Of a stretch of 64,000 nucleotides of DNA, positions 27,851 through 36,525 are shown in pieces. Positions within the stretch are counted from its first letter, which is position 1, and the number at the start of each line of letters is the position of its first letter. The stretch lies in the NCBI GenBank assembly GCA_028291515.1, contig JAQGHU010000050.1, positions 307,140 to 371,139 on the forward strand, read 5' to 3'. The notes under the pieces were generated by a model. It was not told the DNA's origin, ran no database searches, and saw only the letters and a program-made list of their open reading frames with translations. Position numbers and translations under genes: made by a program. Origin of the DNA: Schlesneria sp. Its GTDB lineage: Bacteria > Planctomycetota > Planctomycetia > Planctomycetales > Planctomycetaceae.

Positions 27851-30800
27851 ATGAGTACCTCGGATCCCATGGACGACTTGAGCGAATCGCTCGTGCTGGA
27901 CAGCGTGCCAAGTCCCACAGTGCTTCGCGAACCCCTGGGATCGCGGAGCTTCATGTGCCTGATGGCGGTCCAGTTCTTGACGGTCTTAAACGACAACGCG
28001 TTTCGCTGGCTGGTGGTGCCACTGGCCAAGCACAAGCTGAGCCCCGGTGCGGCTCTTTCCCTGGGATTGGCGGGTTTCACGCTGCCATTCATTTTCCTCG
28101 CGACTCCATCCGGATATCTGGCCGATCGGTTCTCGAAGACCACAGTAATCCGTTACTGCAAGATTGCAGAAATCATCATCATGCTGCTGGGGCTGGGAGC
28201 GATCATTTCCGGCCAGACATCGTTGCTGTTTTTTGTGGTGGTGCTGACAGGAGCGATGGCCGCGCTGTTTTCACCTTCTAAGTCGGGAAGCATTCCCGAA
28301 CTGGTGGAAGAATCGCAGTTATCCCGAGCCAATGGACTGATGGGGCTGATGACGGTCGTTCCGGCGGCGATTGGTTTCCTCTTGGGCAAACTGCTCGCTG
28401 GACTGGCGCTGCCCGAAGGGGCTACTGATGTCACGACCGCGTCGATTTTGCCTGCGGCCGCCACGATCATGGGGATCGCCGTCGTCGGCTGGCTGGCGAG
28501 TTATGGCATCCGCTTCATGCCCGCAGCAGATACGACTCGAAAGTTTCCCTGGAACCCGTTTGCCGAAACGGTCGCTTCACTGAAGCTGCTGGGAAGTGAT
28601 CGCCCGCTGCTGCGAGCGTCGCTTGGAATCGCGTTCTTCTGGATCCTGGCTTCGCTGGCTCAGATGAATGTCGACCAACTTGGCCAGCAAGAGTTGAAGA
28701 TGCCCGAACTTCGCATCGGGATCCTGGGGATGATGCTGGTCCTGGGGGTGGGCGGCGGAAGTGTGCTGGCCGGACGCTGGTCGGGCGGGCATGTGGAACT
28801 TGGGATTGTCCCACTGGGGGCAATTGGTGTTGTGATCTGGTCGATGCTCCTTTGCCTGTCAGGCTGGTGGGGGCATACGTCGCCGGACTATGCGTTTTAT
28901 GCGTCCTGCATTTCGCTGTGCTGTCTGGGTGCCAGCGCCGGTCTGTTCGATATCCCCTTGGAAGCGTACTTGCAACAACGGAGTGAACCGAGACAATTAG
29001 GTCAGGTGCTGTCGGCAACCAATTTTCTCGCATTCACAGGCATTCTGGTGATTTCGGGACTGTACTACTGGATGATCGATATACAGAAACTCTCTCCCAG
29101 CTTGGTCTTTCTGCTGGCCGGACTGGGAACGATCCCGGTCGCGATCTACATCATCTTTCTGCTGCCCGGTGCGACGCTTCGATTTGTCGTGTGGCTGGCC
29201 AGTCACACCGTGTATCGCGTGCGGATTCAAGGCTTGGAAAACATCCCGAAGACGGGTCCCGCGCTGCTGACGCCGAATCATGTGACATTCATCGACGGCA
29301 TCCTGCTCATGATCAATCTGCCGCGGCCGACGCGGTTCATAGTCTACGCCGACTTCGTCAATAACCCCCGGCTGAACTGGCTGGCGCGCATGTACGAGGT
29401 CATTCCGATCAAGGCCGATGGCGGACCGAAGTCTCTCATCCAATCGCTGAAGGTAGCTCGCGAAGCCTTGAACCAAGGGAGCCTGGTCTGCATCTTTCCC
29501 GAAGGGCAATTGACTCGCACGGGTCAGATCCAGCCGTTCGCTTCGGGGATGCTGAAGATTCTGCAGGGGACGGGAGCTCCGGTGATTCCGGTCTGCCTGC
29601 ACGGATTGTGGGGCAGCATCTTCAGTTTCCGCGGGGGCAAGTTCTTCTGGAAATGGCCTCGTCAATGGCCCTATCCGGTGTCGATCATGTTCGGAAAACC
29701 GATCTACGAGCCCAAAGACGTTCATCAAATTCGATTCGCCGTTCAAGAATTGGGAGCAACCGCGATGGAGTCCAAGTCATCAGAATTGATTCCTGCGCGA
29801 TTGTTCATTCGTTCCTGCAAGAAGACATCCAAACGGCCTCGCATGGCCGATTCGACCGGAATAGAACTGACAGGTGGCAAGCTGCTGGCCGCGGCACTCG
29901 CGTTCCGTCGGGTTCTGCTGCGCGACATTTTGAGTGCCGACGAAAAGCATGTCGGAATTCTGCTGCCACCGACGGTGGGCTGCGGACTGGCGAATCTGGC
30001 TCTCACGTTGGGACGACGCGTCACCGTGAACTTGAATTACACGATGTCCGAAAAGGACGTGAACTACGTCATCCGCGATGCGGGGGTGAAACACGTCATC
30101 ACCAGCAAGAAGTTCATCGACAAGAAACCGTTCAACCTGGACGTCCCGTTTGTCTTCCTGGAAGACCTGAAGGAACAGGTTCGTGGTATCGATCGATTGC
30201 TGTCGGGACTGGGTGCGTTTGTGCTGCCCGCTTCAATATTGGATCGCTTCCTCGGGCTGCATCGCGTGAAGCTCGATGACCCGATCACTGCGATCTACAC
30301 ATCCGGATCGACCGGCGAGCCGAAGGGAGTGTTGCTGTCGCATCACAATATTTCGGCCACCATTGACGCGGCGAACCAGGTGTTTCAGGTCGAAGATTCC
30401 GATGTCGTGCTGGGTGTCGTGCCGATCTTCCATTCGCTGGGATACCTCGCCGCACTCTGGCTGCCGATGTGCCTGACGCCGAAGGTGGTGTATCACGTCA
30501 ATCCGCTGGATGCGAAAGAGATCGGCAAGCTGGCTCAACAGCACGGGGTCTCAATCCTGTTCGGCACGCCGACGTTCCTGCGCGGGTACTTGAAGCGCTG
30601 TGAGAAAGAGCAGTTCCATAAGCTCGATCTGGCCGTTGTCGGAGCGGAAAAGCTGCCGCTCGAACTGGCCGAGCAATTCCGTAATAAGTTTGGCGTGCTT
30701 CCGTCGGAAGGCTATGGAGCGACCGAAACGTCGGGGCCAGCGGCTGTGAATATTCCCGATCATCGCAGCGACGCGGTTCTGCAAAAGGGAACGAAGCTGG

Positions 30801-31387
30801 GAACGGTTGGCCGTCCGCTGCCGGGTGTGGTCATTCGCGCCGTCAACCCGGCGACTCGCGAACCGCTCGGTGTAAACCAGGAAGGGCTGCTGCTCATCAA
30901 GGGCCCCAACGTGATGCTGGGCTACTGGAATCGCCCCGAAAAAACAGCCGCTGTCATCAAAGATGGGTGGTACGACACGGGCGACATGGGGATGGTTGAC
31001 GACGAGGGGTTCGTGCATATCACCGGTCGAATCAGTCGGTTCTCGAAGATTGCGGGCGAAATGATTCCGCATCTCAAAGTCGAAGAGTGCTTGTCCAAGA
31101 TCTGCGAGGACCCCACAAACGCCGATGCCGGAATCCAGATCGCCGTAACGTCAGTACCTGATGAAAAGAGGGGTGAGCGGCTAATCATCCTTCATAAGCG
31201 TCTGCACAAATCAGTGCCGACGATTATCGATGAGCTGTCCAAGGAAGGCCTGCCGAACTTGTGGATCCCGTCCAACGATGCATTCATCGAAGTCGAAGAG
31301 ATCCCGCTGCTTGGTACTGGCAAACTGGACTTGCGCGGGATGAAGCAAATGGCTTTGGACAAGACGGCACCGGTGCCAACGGTGTAG
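27851..31387 (+). CDS. Fused lysophospholipid transporter, acyltransferase and acyl-ACP synthetase (LplT-Aas)
   Basis: 1178 residues. Residues 1-440 are a major-facilitator domain of the LplT type (FLTVLNDNAFRWLVVPLAKH, then a dozen hydrophobic segments). Residues 460-640 are a PlsC acyltransferase with the catalytic H-x4-D (NHVTFID, H477), FPEGQLTRTG and VIPVCLHG. Residues 650-1170 are an AMP-forming ligase with AIYTSGSTGEPKGVLLSHHN, GYGATETSG, GYWNRPEKTAAV and WYDTGDMG. The chain would flip lysophospholipid inward, activate a fatty acid on ACP and re-acylate the lipid. E. coli uses separate LplT and Aas; fused forms are known in other bacteria. Confidence 0.92.
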   Translation: MSTSDPMDDLSESLVLDSVPSPTVLREPLGSRSFMCLMAVQFLTVLNDNAFRWLVVPLAKHKLSPGAALSLGLAGFTLPFIFLATPSGYLADRFSKTTVIRYCKIAEIIIMLLGLGAIISGQTSLLFFVVVLTGAMAALFSPSKSGSIPELVEESQLSRANGLMGLMTVVPAAIGFLLGKLLAGLALPEGATDVTTASILPAAATIMGIAVVGWLASYGIRFMPAADTTRKFPWNPFAETVASLKLLGSDRPLLRASLGIAFFWILASLAQMNVDQLGQQELKMPELRIGILGMMLVLGVGGGSVLAGRWSGGHVELGIVPLGAIGVVIWSMLLCLSGWWGHTSPDYAFYASCISLCCLGASAGLFDIPLEAYLQQRSEPRQLGQVLSATNFLAFTGILVISGLYYWMIDIQKLSPSLVFLLAGLGTIPVAIYIIFLLPGATLRFVVWLASHTVYRVRIQGLENIPKTGPALLTPNHVTFIDGILLMINLPRPTRFIVYADFVNNPRLNWLARMYEVIPIKADGGPKSLIQSLKVAREALNQGSLVCIFPEGQLTRTGQIQPFASGMLKILQGTGAPVIPVCLHGLWGSIFSFRGGKFFWKWPRQWPYPVSIMFGKPIYEPKDVHQIRFAVQELGATAMESKSSELIPARLFIRSCKKTSKRPRMADSTGIELTGGKLLAAALAFRRVLLRDILSADEKHVGILLPPTVGCGLANLALTLGRRVTVNLNYTMSEKDVNYVIRDAGVKHVITSKKFIDKKPFNLDVPFVFLEDLKEQVRGIDRLLSGLGAFVLPASILDRFLGLHRVKLDDPITAIYTSGSTGEPKGVLLSHHNISATIDAANQVFQVEDSDVVLGVVPIFHSLGYLAALWLPMCLTPKVVYHVNPLDAKEIGKLAQQHGVSILFGTPTFLRGYLKRCEKEQFHKLDLAVVGAEKLPLELAEQFRNKFGVLPSEGYGATETSGPAAVNIPDHRSDAVLQKGTKLGTVGRPLPGVVIRAVNPATREPLGVNQEGLLLIKGPNVMLGYWNRPEKTAAVIKDGWYDTGDMGMVDDEGFVHITGRISRFSKIAGEMIPHLKVEECLSKICEDPTNADAGIQIAVTSVPDEKRGERLIILHKRLHKSVPTIIDELSKEGLPNLWIPSNDAFIEVEEIPLLGTGKLDLRGMKQMALDKTAPVPTV

Positions 31388-31390
31388 AGC

Positions 31391-31446
31391 GACAGATCGG
31401 CCCCCGACCGATGCGATGGGACGAATAGGACTGATGGGACCGATGC
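31391..31446. repeat. Short 'gatgggacgaataggactgatgggaccgatg' repeat
   Basis: Tandem-like words GATGGGACGAATAGGACTGA and TGGGACCGATG immediately after the fusion gene. Related to 15555 and 22715. Confidence 0.5.
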
Positions 31447-31453
31447 GTGTGGG

Positions 31454-32092
31454 TTACGGGTTTAATCTTTGCCAGATCCATTTGTCATCTGGCTGTCGGT
31501 TGTAAACGAATCGATCGTGCAGCCGACCGGGGCCGCCTTGCCAGAATTCGATTCGATTCGGGACGACGCGATAGCCACCCCACTGCGGCGGCCGAGGGAC
31601 TGGGCCTCCTGCAAATTTGGCTCGGAACTCTTCCACTCGTTGTGCGAGAGCTTCGGCGGATTCCAAGGGTTGACTCTGGTGCGATGCCCATGCTCCTAGC
31701 TGACTCTGCAATGGCCGGTCGGCGAAGTAGGCGTCCGATTCCGCGGCGGATGTTTGATCGACTCGGCCTTCGATGCAAACTTGACGCTCCAACTCGCGCC
31801 AATGAATCACGAGTGCCGCGCGCGAGTTTTGAGCCAGCTGAGTCCCCTTGCGACTCTCGTAGTTCGTGTAGAACACGAACCCGCGTTCATCGAACCCGCG
31901 CAGGAACAGCGTTCGCGCCGAGGGGACTCCATCGGTCGTCGCTGTTGCCAGCGTCATCGTTTCCCAATCGACGATCTTGGCAGCGATCGCATCGTCGACC
32001 CAATGTTGAAATTGCACAAACGGATTGGCAACCAGTTCATCCTCATGCAACCGGGATCGAGTAAAATCACGATGAACAACCGGCAAAGTCAT
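31454..32092 (-). CDS. pdxH: Pyridoxamine/pyridoxine 5'-phosphate oxidase
   Basis: FMN-dependent oxidase making pyridoxal 5'-phosphate. Typical segments: WVDDAIAAKIVDWETMTLAT, GVPSARTLFLRGFDERGFVF, NYESRKGTQLAQN, ALVIHWRELERQVCIEG, QSQLGAWASHQSQPLE and the C-terminal IEFWQGGPGRLHDRFVYNR with the conserved R-L-H-D-R. I start at 32092 (MTLPVVHRDFTRSRLHEDEL), giving 212 residues as usual; the frame is open to 32188, but the extra residues lack family support. Confidence 0.95.
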   Translation of the reverse strand: MTLPVVHRDFTRSRLHEDELVANPFVQFQHWVDDAIAAKIVDWETMTLATATTDGVPSARTLFLRGFDERGFVFYTNYESRKGTQLAQNSRAALVIHWRELERQVCIEGRVDQTSAAESDAYFADRPLQSQLGAWASHQSQPLESAEALAQRVEEFRAKFAGGPVPRPPQWGGYRVVPNRIEFWQGGPGRLHDRFVYNRQPDDKWIWQRLNP

Positions 32093-32226
32093 CCGAGAGA
32101 ATCCTGCGTGGAATGATGGAGCAGCACCAATGGGCAGACAGCTCCCGTAAGAATACCGTGCTGGAATCACCATTGGCGAGCCTGCCACGAGACAACTGCG
32201 TTCGATGCGAGTTCGGGGAACAACTC

Positions 32227-32502
32227 ATGAGCGATCTGAAAGATCCAAGGCTGATCTATCTGAAGGGCTTCTTGTTCCTGCTCGGCAGCATCATGGCGTC
32301 GGGGACGCTGCTATTGGAGAACCTGAGCGTTCGGAACGCGATTTTGCTCGCGATCGCGATCTGGTGTTCGGCCCGCTTCTACTACTTCATGTTCTACGTG
32401 ATCGAACACTATGTCGACGGCCAATACCGCTTCGCGGGACTCTGGTCGTTTATCGTCTATCTGTTTCGCTCACGACCATCGCGCGATCGAGATGCGTCTT
32501 AG
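32227..32502 (+). CDS. Small two-helix membrane protein
   Basis: About 91 residues from ATG 32227 (MSDLKDPRLIYLKGFLF), with GGGGA upstream. Two hydrophobic helices (KGFLFLLGSIMASGTLLLEN; NAILLAIAIWCSARFYYFMF) are followed by a conserved-looking EHYVDGQYRFAGLWSF and a basic tail. It is convergent with the GT39-like gene. I do not recognise a family; planctomycetes have many such small membrane proteins. Confidence 0.7.
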   Translation: MSDLKDPRLIYLKGFLFLLGSIMASGTLLLENLSVRNAILLAIAIWCSARFYYFMFYVIEHYVDGQYRFAGLWSFIVYLFRSRPSRDRDAS

Positions 32503-32516
32503 ACAGAAGGATTCTT

Positions 32517-35066
32517 TCAAAAATCGGGAACGCGCAAGGCGGCTTCGGCAGCAGCTTGGCCTTGTCGCAAAGCCTTATCGTGCGGCCAGGCTTGTTGAGC
32601 AGTCTTGAAGAGTGGCAACGCTTCCTCGGGGCAGGCAAATCTCAAGTAAAGTTCTGCCAGCGGTGAGAGGATCTCGGGGTGATCACTGAATCGCTGTCGA
32701 GCCGATTCGAGCGTCGCCAGCGCGCGACCGCTCCAACCTTGCTCGTCGTAAAGTTTCGCGAGTCGTACATGCGACGCGAAGGTGTTGGGATCAATCGTTT
32801 CATCTGAACCCTGAAGATCAGTGACCGTCGAGGCGGATGCTGACAGCGCTGATTCCAACCGAAGCAGCAGCCTCTTCTCCGCCGCTTTGTCAGAACCGGC
32901 AAGTTCGGCCTTTTGATAGCTGGTTTCGGCTTGCTCACGTTCGCCGTAGATATGATGCAGGTATCCTCGCCAATAGTTCAGTTCGGCGTGATCGGGATCA
33001 CGAGGCAGGATGCGATCGAGTTCGCGTTCGGCAGCAGCAAAGTTGAGTACACTGACAAGTCCCGTGATGCGACGCAGTGATCGTTCGACGAGTTTCTCGG
33101 TCGATTCATCTGCTGGTTCGGCGAGTCGCTCGCGAGCTCGGTTGGCACCTTCAATCAACGACGCGGCGACCGGTTCTGCGTTGGGAAGACCGCTGGCGAG
33201 TTCGAGGTAATGAGCAGCCAGTTCATACTTTTGTTCGGCGAAGTAGAGCCATCCCAAAGTCGAACAAATGCGGACGGTCACCATCCCCCGTTCAATCAGG
33301 CTTTCGAGCACCGCCAATGCCTCTACGTTCTGCCCTTGCTCCTGCAATAGATCGGCCTTGCGAGCCAGCAAGTCCGATCGATCAGGATGGCGAGCGAGGA
33401 CTTCGTCTAGTGCCGTTCGTTGAGTTTGAATCCAGTCCGCATAGCCGGTTCGCGAGATCTCACCACCGCGATTGGGACTGACCTCCAAGATCGTCACGTC
33501 GCGATTCTGATGGACCACTGACAGCTTGTATGCGGGATCCGCAAACACCTGTTGCCAGCCGAAGCCCAGTCCAAACTGAGCCGTCGTGATCACCAGATAT
33601 CGTGCGGGAAAGCTGGAGATCTGTTGCCGCACTTTGTCCGGCGATAATGATTCGAATTGCACGCGTCGTTGGTATCGATGCGCCGTTTCTCCAACGGCAG
33701 CTTGCCATGTCAGGATGCGAGCATGCGGCGCTGTGTTCTCGCGGATCCAGTCGCCGGTTGCACGCCAATCGCTGAAGTAAAACCCAGGGGCTTCCTCTTG
33801 ATAGAAGGCATCGTGATTGGCGAGGAAACGTTGATTGGTCGAGATCAATGCGGCATCACCGAGAGATTGCCAGAGACAGAGGCTGAGGAGACACATGACG
33901 ACTGCAGGCTGAGTGAAAGCGCGGATCTGGCTGGGGAACAATCGACCGAGTGCACTGCAGCCAACGGGGAAGTAGGCCCAGATCAGGGGGACCATGGGCC
34001 AGAGAAAGCGTTCGTGTCGCCAGGGCCAGATCGCCAGACAACCTGTATAGAGGATGAGATAGACCAGGCCGACCCAACCAGCGCGAGAACGTTGTTGCCA
34101 CAGGCCGATGACAGCGACCGCGGCCATCAGCAGACTGGCAACGGCAGCGAAGAAGCCAAACTCGTGAAGTGACGGTAAGGTTCCCACGACCATCGGGGCA
34201 TAGAATGGTTGCTCATTGGTTAGCCCCGGCAGCAGCACACCGGGAAAGGCGGATGCGTAGAAGGCCAATGTCTGCAGTGCTTCGGTAACGACATGGAGCA
34301 ACCCATGCTCTTGAATCGATTGAACTAGCGAACCTGCGTAGTTATTGCCACCGGCGATTCGGCTGCGCCAGGCCAGCCAACCCAATCCGGCGATCGCCAA
34401 CGCGATAGCGGGCAGGAACGCCCAGCGCCTGAGTTTCGAGAGACTCCAAGGTCCGGCCGCCACGACGAGGGCGACTCCCACCGTGCGAATGATCGGTGTA
34501 TAGGCCAGCGCCGCAAACGCCATCAGAAAGTAGAGCCAGCGCGAACCGCTCTTCGACTGGTCCCAGCGTTCCAAGCCATACAGGACGAGCAGGATTCCAA
34601 GGGCGTAGGGAACTTCGGACAAGACTTCGGTCGAGAGCGACAGCAATAGCGGGCTGGTGGCGGTTAGGGCAACCATCATCGGTCCGCTCCATCCACCGCG
34701 TGTCGACGAGGCGATGGCATGAACCGCCAGCAAGAGCAGGGCTGCCAATCCGAGAACCACGCACTTCGCAGCCACTATATCGTAGGGACGGAACCAAAGG
34801 ACAGGAACTAACAGCGCGGGAAGTCCCGGTGGTCGCCAGGTGTAGAGCGGAGCACCTGGCGTATCGATCGCTCGGTACTGCCCGGAATCAGCCAACGATT
34901 GGGCATAGATCAAATAACGAGGGCTATCCGGGTTAAGCAGATCGCAATCGTTCAGGCGTGACCAGCCCGCCGCGATGAATCCCAATACCAACATGACCGT
35001 GGTGGCATGTTGCCAAAAGGAAACATGCCGTTCCGCCGCATCCGAGTCGATGAATTGATCCGTCAT
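32517..35066 (-). CDS. GT39-like membrane glycosyltransferase with C-terminal TPR repeats
   Basis: About 849 residues from MTDQFIDSDAAERH (35066). Residues 20-430 have roughly ten to twelve hydrophobic segments; the first loop contains NDCDLLNPDSPRYLIYAQSLADS, with acidic residues resembling the catalytic loop of GT-C/PMT-type enzymes (ArnT, PMT, GT39), followed by APLYTWRPPGLPALLVP. Residues 430-560 form a soluble domain. Residues 560-845 are TPR repeats (ADLLQEQGQNVEALAVLESL, LGWLYFAEQKYELAAHYLEL). Likely uses a polyprenyl-phosphate sugar to glycosylate a protein or lipid at the membrane, with the TPR part binding the acceptor (inference). Confidence 0.78.
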   Translation of the reverse strand: MTDQFIDSDAAERHVSFWQHATTVMLVLGFIAAGWSRLNDCDLLNPDSPRYLIYAQSLADSGQYRAIDTPGAPLYTWRPPGLPALLVPVLWFRPYDIVAAKCVVLGLAALLLLAVHAIASSTRGGWSGPMMVALTATSPLLLSLSTEVLSEVPYALGILLVLYGLERWDQSKSGSRWLYFLMAFAALAYTPIIRTVGVALVVAAGPWSLSKLRRWAFLPAIALAIAGLGWLAWRSRIAGGNNYAGSLVQSIQEHGLLHVVTEALQTLAFYASAFPGVLLPGLTNEQPFYAPMVVGTLPSLHEFGFFAAVASLLMAAVAVIGLWQQRSRAGWVGLVYLILYTGCLAIWPWRHERFLWPMVPLIWAYFPVGCSALGRLFPSQIRAFTQPAVVMCLLSLCLWQSLGDAALISTNQRFLANHDAFYQEEAPGFYFSDWRATGDWIRENTAPHARILTWQAAVGETAHRYQRRVQFESLSPDKVRQQISSFPARYLVITTAQFGLGFGWQQVFADPAYKLSVVHQNRDVTILEVSPNRGGEISRTGYADWIQTQRTALDEVLARHPDRSDLLARKADLLQEQGQNVEALAVLESLIERGMVTVRICSTLGWLYFAEQKYELAAHYLELASGLPNAEPVAASLIEGANRARERLAEPADESTEKLVERSLRRITGLVSVLNFAAAERELDRILPRDPDHAELNYWRGYLHHIYGEREQAETSYQKAELAGSDKAAEKRLLLRLESALSASASTVTDLQGSDETIDPNTFASHVRLAKLYDEQGWSGRALATLESARQRFSDHPEILSPLAELYLRFACPEEALPLFKTAQQAWPHDKALRQGQAAAEAALRVPDF

Positions 35067-35216
35067 CTGTGAATGCCGTCTAGAAACCTGCAAATGCCAA
35101 GCACAATCAGTCCCGAGAGCGGTCGACAAGCGAACTCAGACAGGACCGGACAGCACACGAGATAGCAAGAGGCGTTCCGAGAGATTTTGACAGTGAGGAA
35201 TTAACGATCTCGCGAG

Positions 35217-36452
35217 TCAACCAGCCTTGGGCTCGGGGCTGGTGATCCTCAAGACACAGCGAAAGCCGACATCGGGAAAACCGCGGCCAATTTCACGGCC
35301 TTGACGCGACCAAGCCGACCAATCGGCACCGCCACCCTTGACGACTCGCTGATTGGCGACCAACGACTTCTTGGGACCACCCCAATTGTGAGGTGCCTCG
35401 CCACTGGTTCCGGCCGCTTCGCGATAAGCCTGATCGGAATACTGGTCGTTACACCATTCCTTGGCATTGCCTGCCAGATCATAGATCCCGTAGGGACTCA
35501 TATCACTGGCATAGGAGCCTGCCAGCGTGATGGTGTCGGGGGTTCGCTTGTGGGGCCAGATCGCTCGACCATCGCCCCATGGCGTTCGGAAGCTGTGCGG
35601 CCCACGAGCCGCCTTTTCCAGTTCCAATTCCGTCGGAAGATCCATTCCAGCCCACCGCGCGTAGGCCTGAGCATTTCCCCAGGGAACCCCCAACACGGGT
35701 GTGCGAGGCGGGGCTGTGGGGTTCAGTGTCGTGGGGACGGGCTTCTTCTTTTCTTTCATCTCGTGCCGATAGGTCTCGAATTGCTCGACGGCGACTTCGA
35801 AGACCTCCAGGTAGTAGGTATCGAGATGTGCTGAGAATTCCGGCTGCGATTCTGATGGTCCGCTGTTAGTCCCGAACCGAACAACCCCAGCCGGTACGAG
35901 CGCCAAGACAGATGATGATTTCGTACAGCGAATTCGCAGGGGGAGGCCGTCGTCTGAAAAACCGGCGTCGGGCAGGACTTCAAACCCCGCAGGGAGTTTG
36001 AATCCCTGCTTCAGTTGCCCCTTCAAATTCGTCGCTGCCACAGCGACCGTCATCCGAGTCGAATCGATGCCGCGCGAACCCGACTCGACCTGAAACAGAT
36101 CGGAGGAATTCGTCGCGGGAGCACCGACATCATTCGTCACGCTGATGGCCGACACGTCGAAGACGGATCGTGGGTCCGTTCCGGGGGGGAGTGGCTTCGC
36201 CGGAGCCGATTTCTGATTCGCTCCCTTCGCTTTGCCAGCGACACTAGGACCTGGTTTCGTCGGAGCAGGCGCGGCCACGGGATTGGGAATCGTCGCGGGA
36301 ATTATCTTAGGTTTCGCCTGAGGCTTGGGTGTGCCGCTCCCACAGCCCATGCACAATGCCAGCAGCAATGCCGCACCGATCGCACTTACCGTGTTCGGGT
36401 GTGTGATTCCTAACCCACTTCGAACGTGCAGAAAAAGCTGCGAGAGTCGCAT
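35217..36452 (-). CDS. FGE/SUMF1-domain lipoprotein
   Basis: 411 residues. The signal peptide ends LLLALCMGC, a lipobox, then comes a Pro/Ala/Lys-rich linker. Residues 200-405 form a formylglycine-generating-enzyme-like (SUMF1) domain: DTYYLEVFEVAVEQFETYRH, VPWGNAQAYARWAGMDLPTE, LELEKAARG, TPWGDG, SPYGIYDLAGNAKEWCNDQY and the C-terminal FPDVGFRCVLRI. True FGE oxidises a sulfatase cysteine in the cytoplasm before export; a lipoprotein form is outside and may be a binding protein. A sulfatase with a cysteine motif is encoded at 40950, but it is not adjacent and the link is not shown. Confidence 0.85.
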   Translation of the reverse strand: MRLSQLFLHVRSGLGITHPNTVSAIGAALLLALCMGCGSGTPKPQAKPKIIPATIPNPVAAPAPTKPGPSVAGKAKGANQKSAPAKPLPPGTDPRSVFDVSAISVTNDVGAPATNSSDLFQVESGSRGIDSTRMTVAVAATNLKGQLKQGFKLPAGFEVLPDAGFSDDGLPLRIRCTKSSSVLALVPAGVVRFGTNSGPSESQPEFSAHLDTYYLEVFEVAVEQFETYRHEMKEKKKPVPTTLNPTAPPRTPVLGVPWGNAQAYARWAGMDLPTELELEKAARGPHSFRTPWGDGRAIWPHKRTPDTITLAGSYASDMSPYGIYDLAGNAKEWCNDQYSDQAYREAAGTSGEAPHNWGGPKKSLVANQRVVKGGGADWSAWSRQGREIGRGFPDVGFRCVLRITSPEPKAG

Positions 36453-36525
36453 CGCGTCACTTTCTACAAGACTGTTCTGGAACGATCGGAAGCGCCGATG
36501 GGCGTTTCCCGATTCCCGATTCCCA

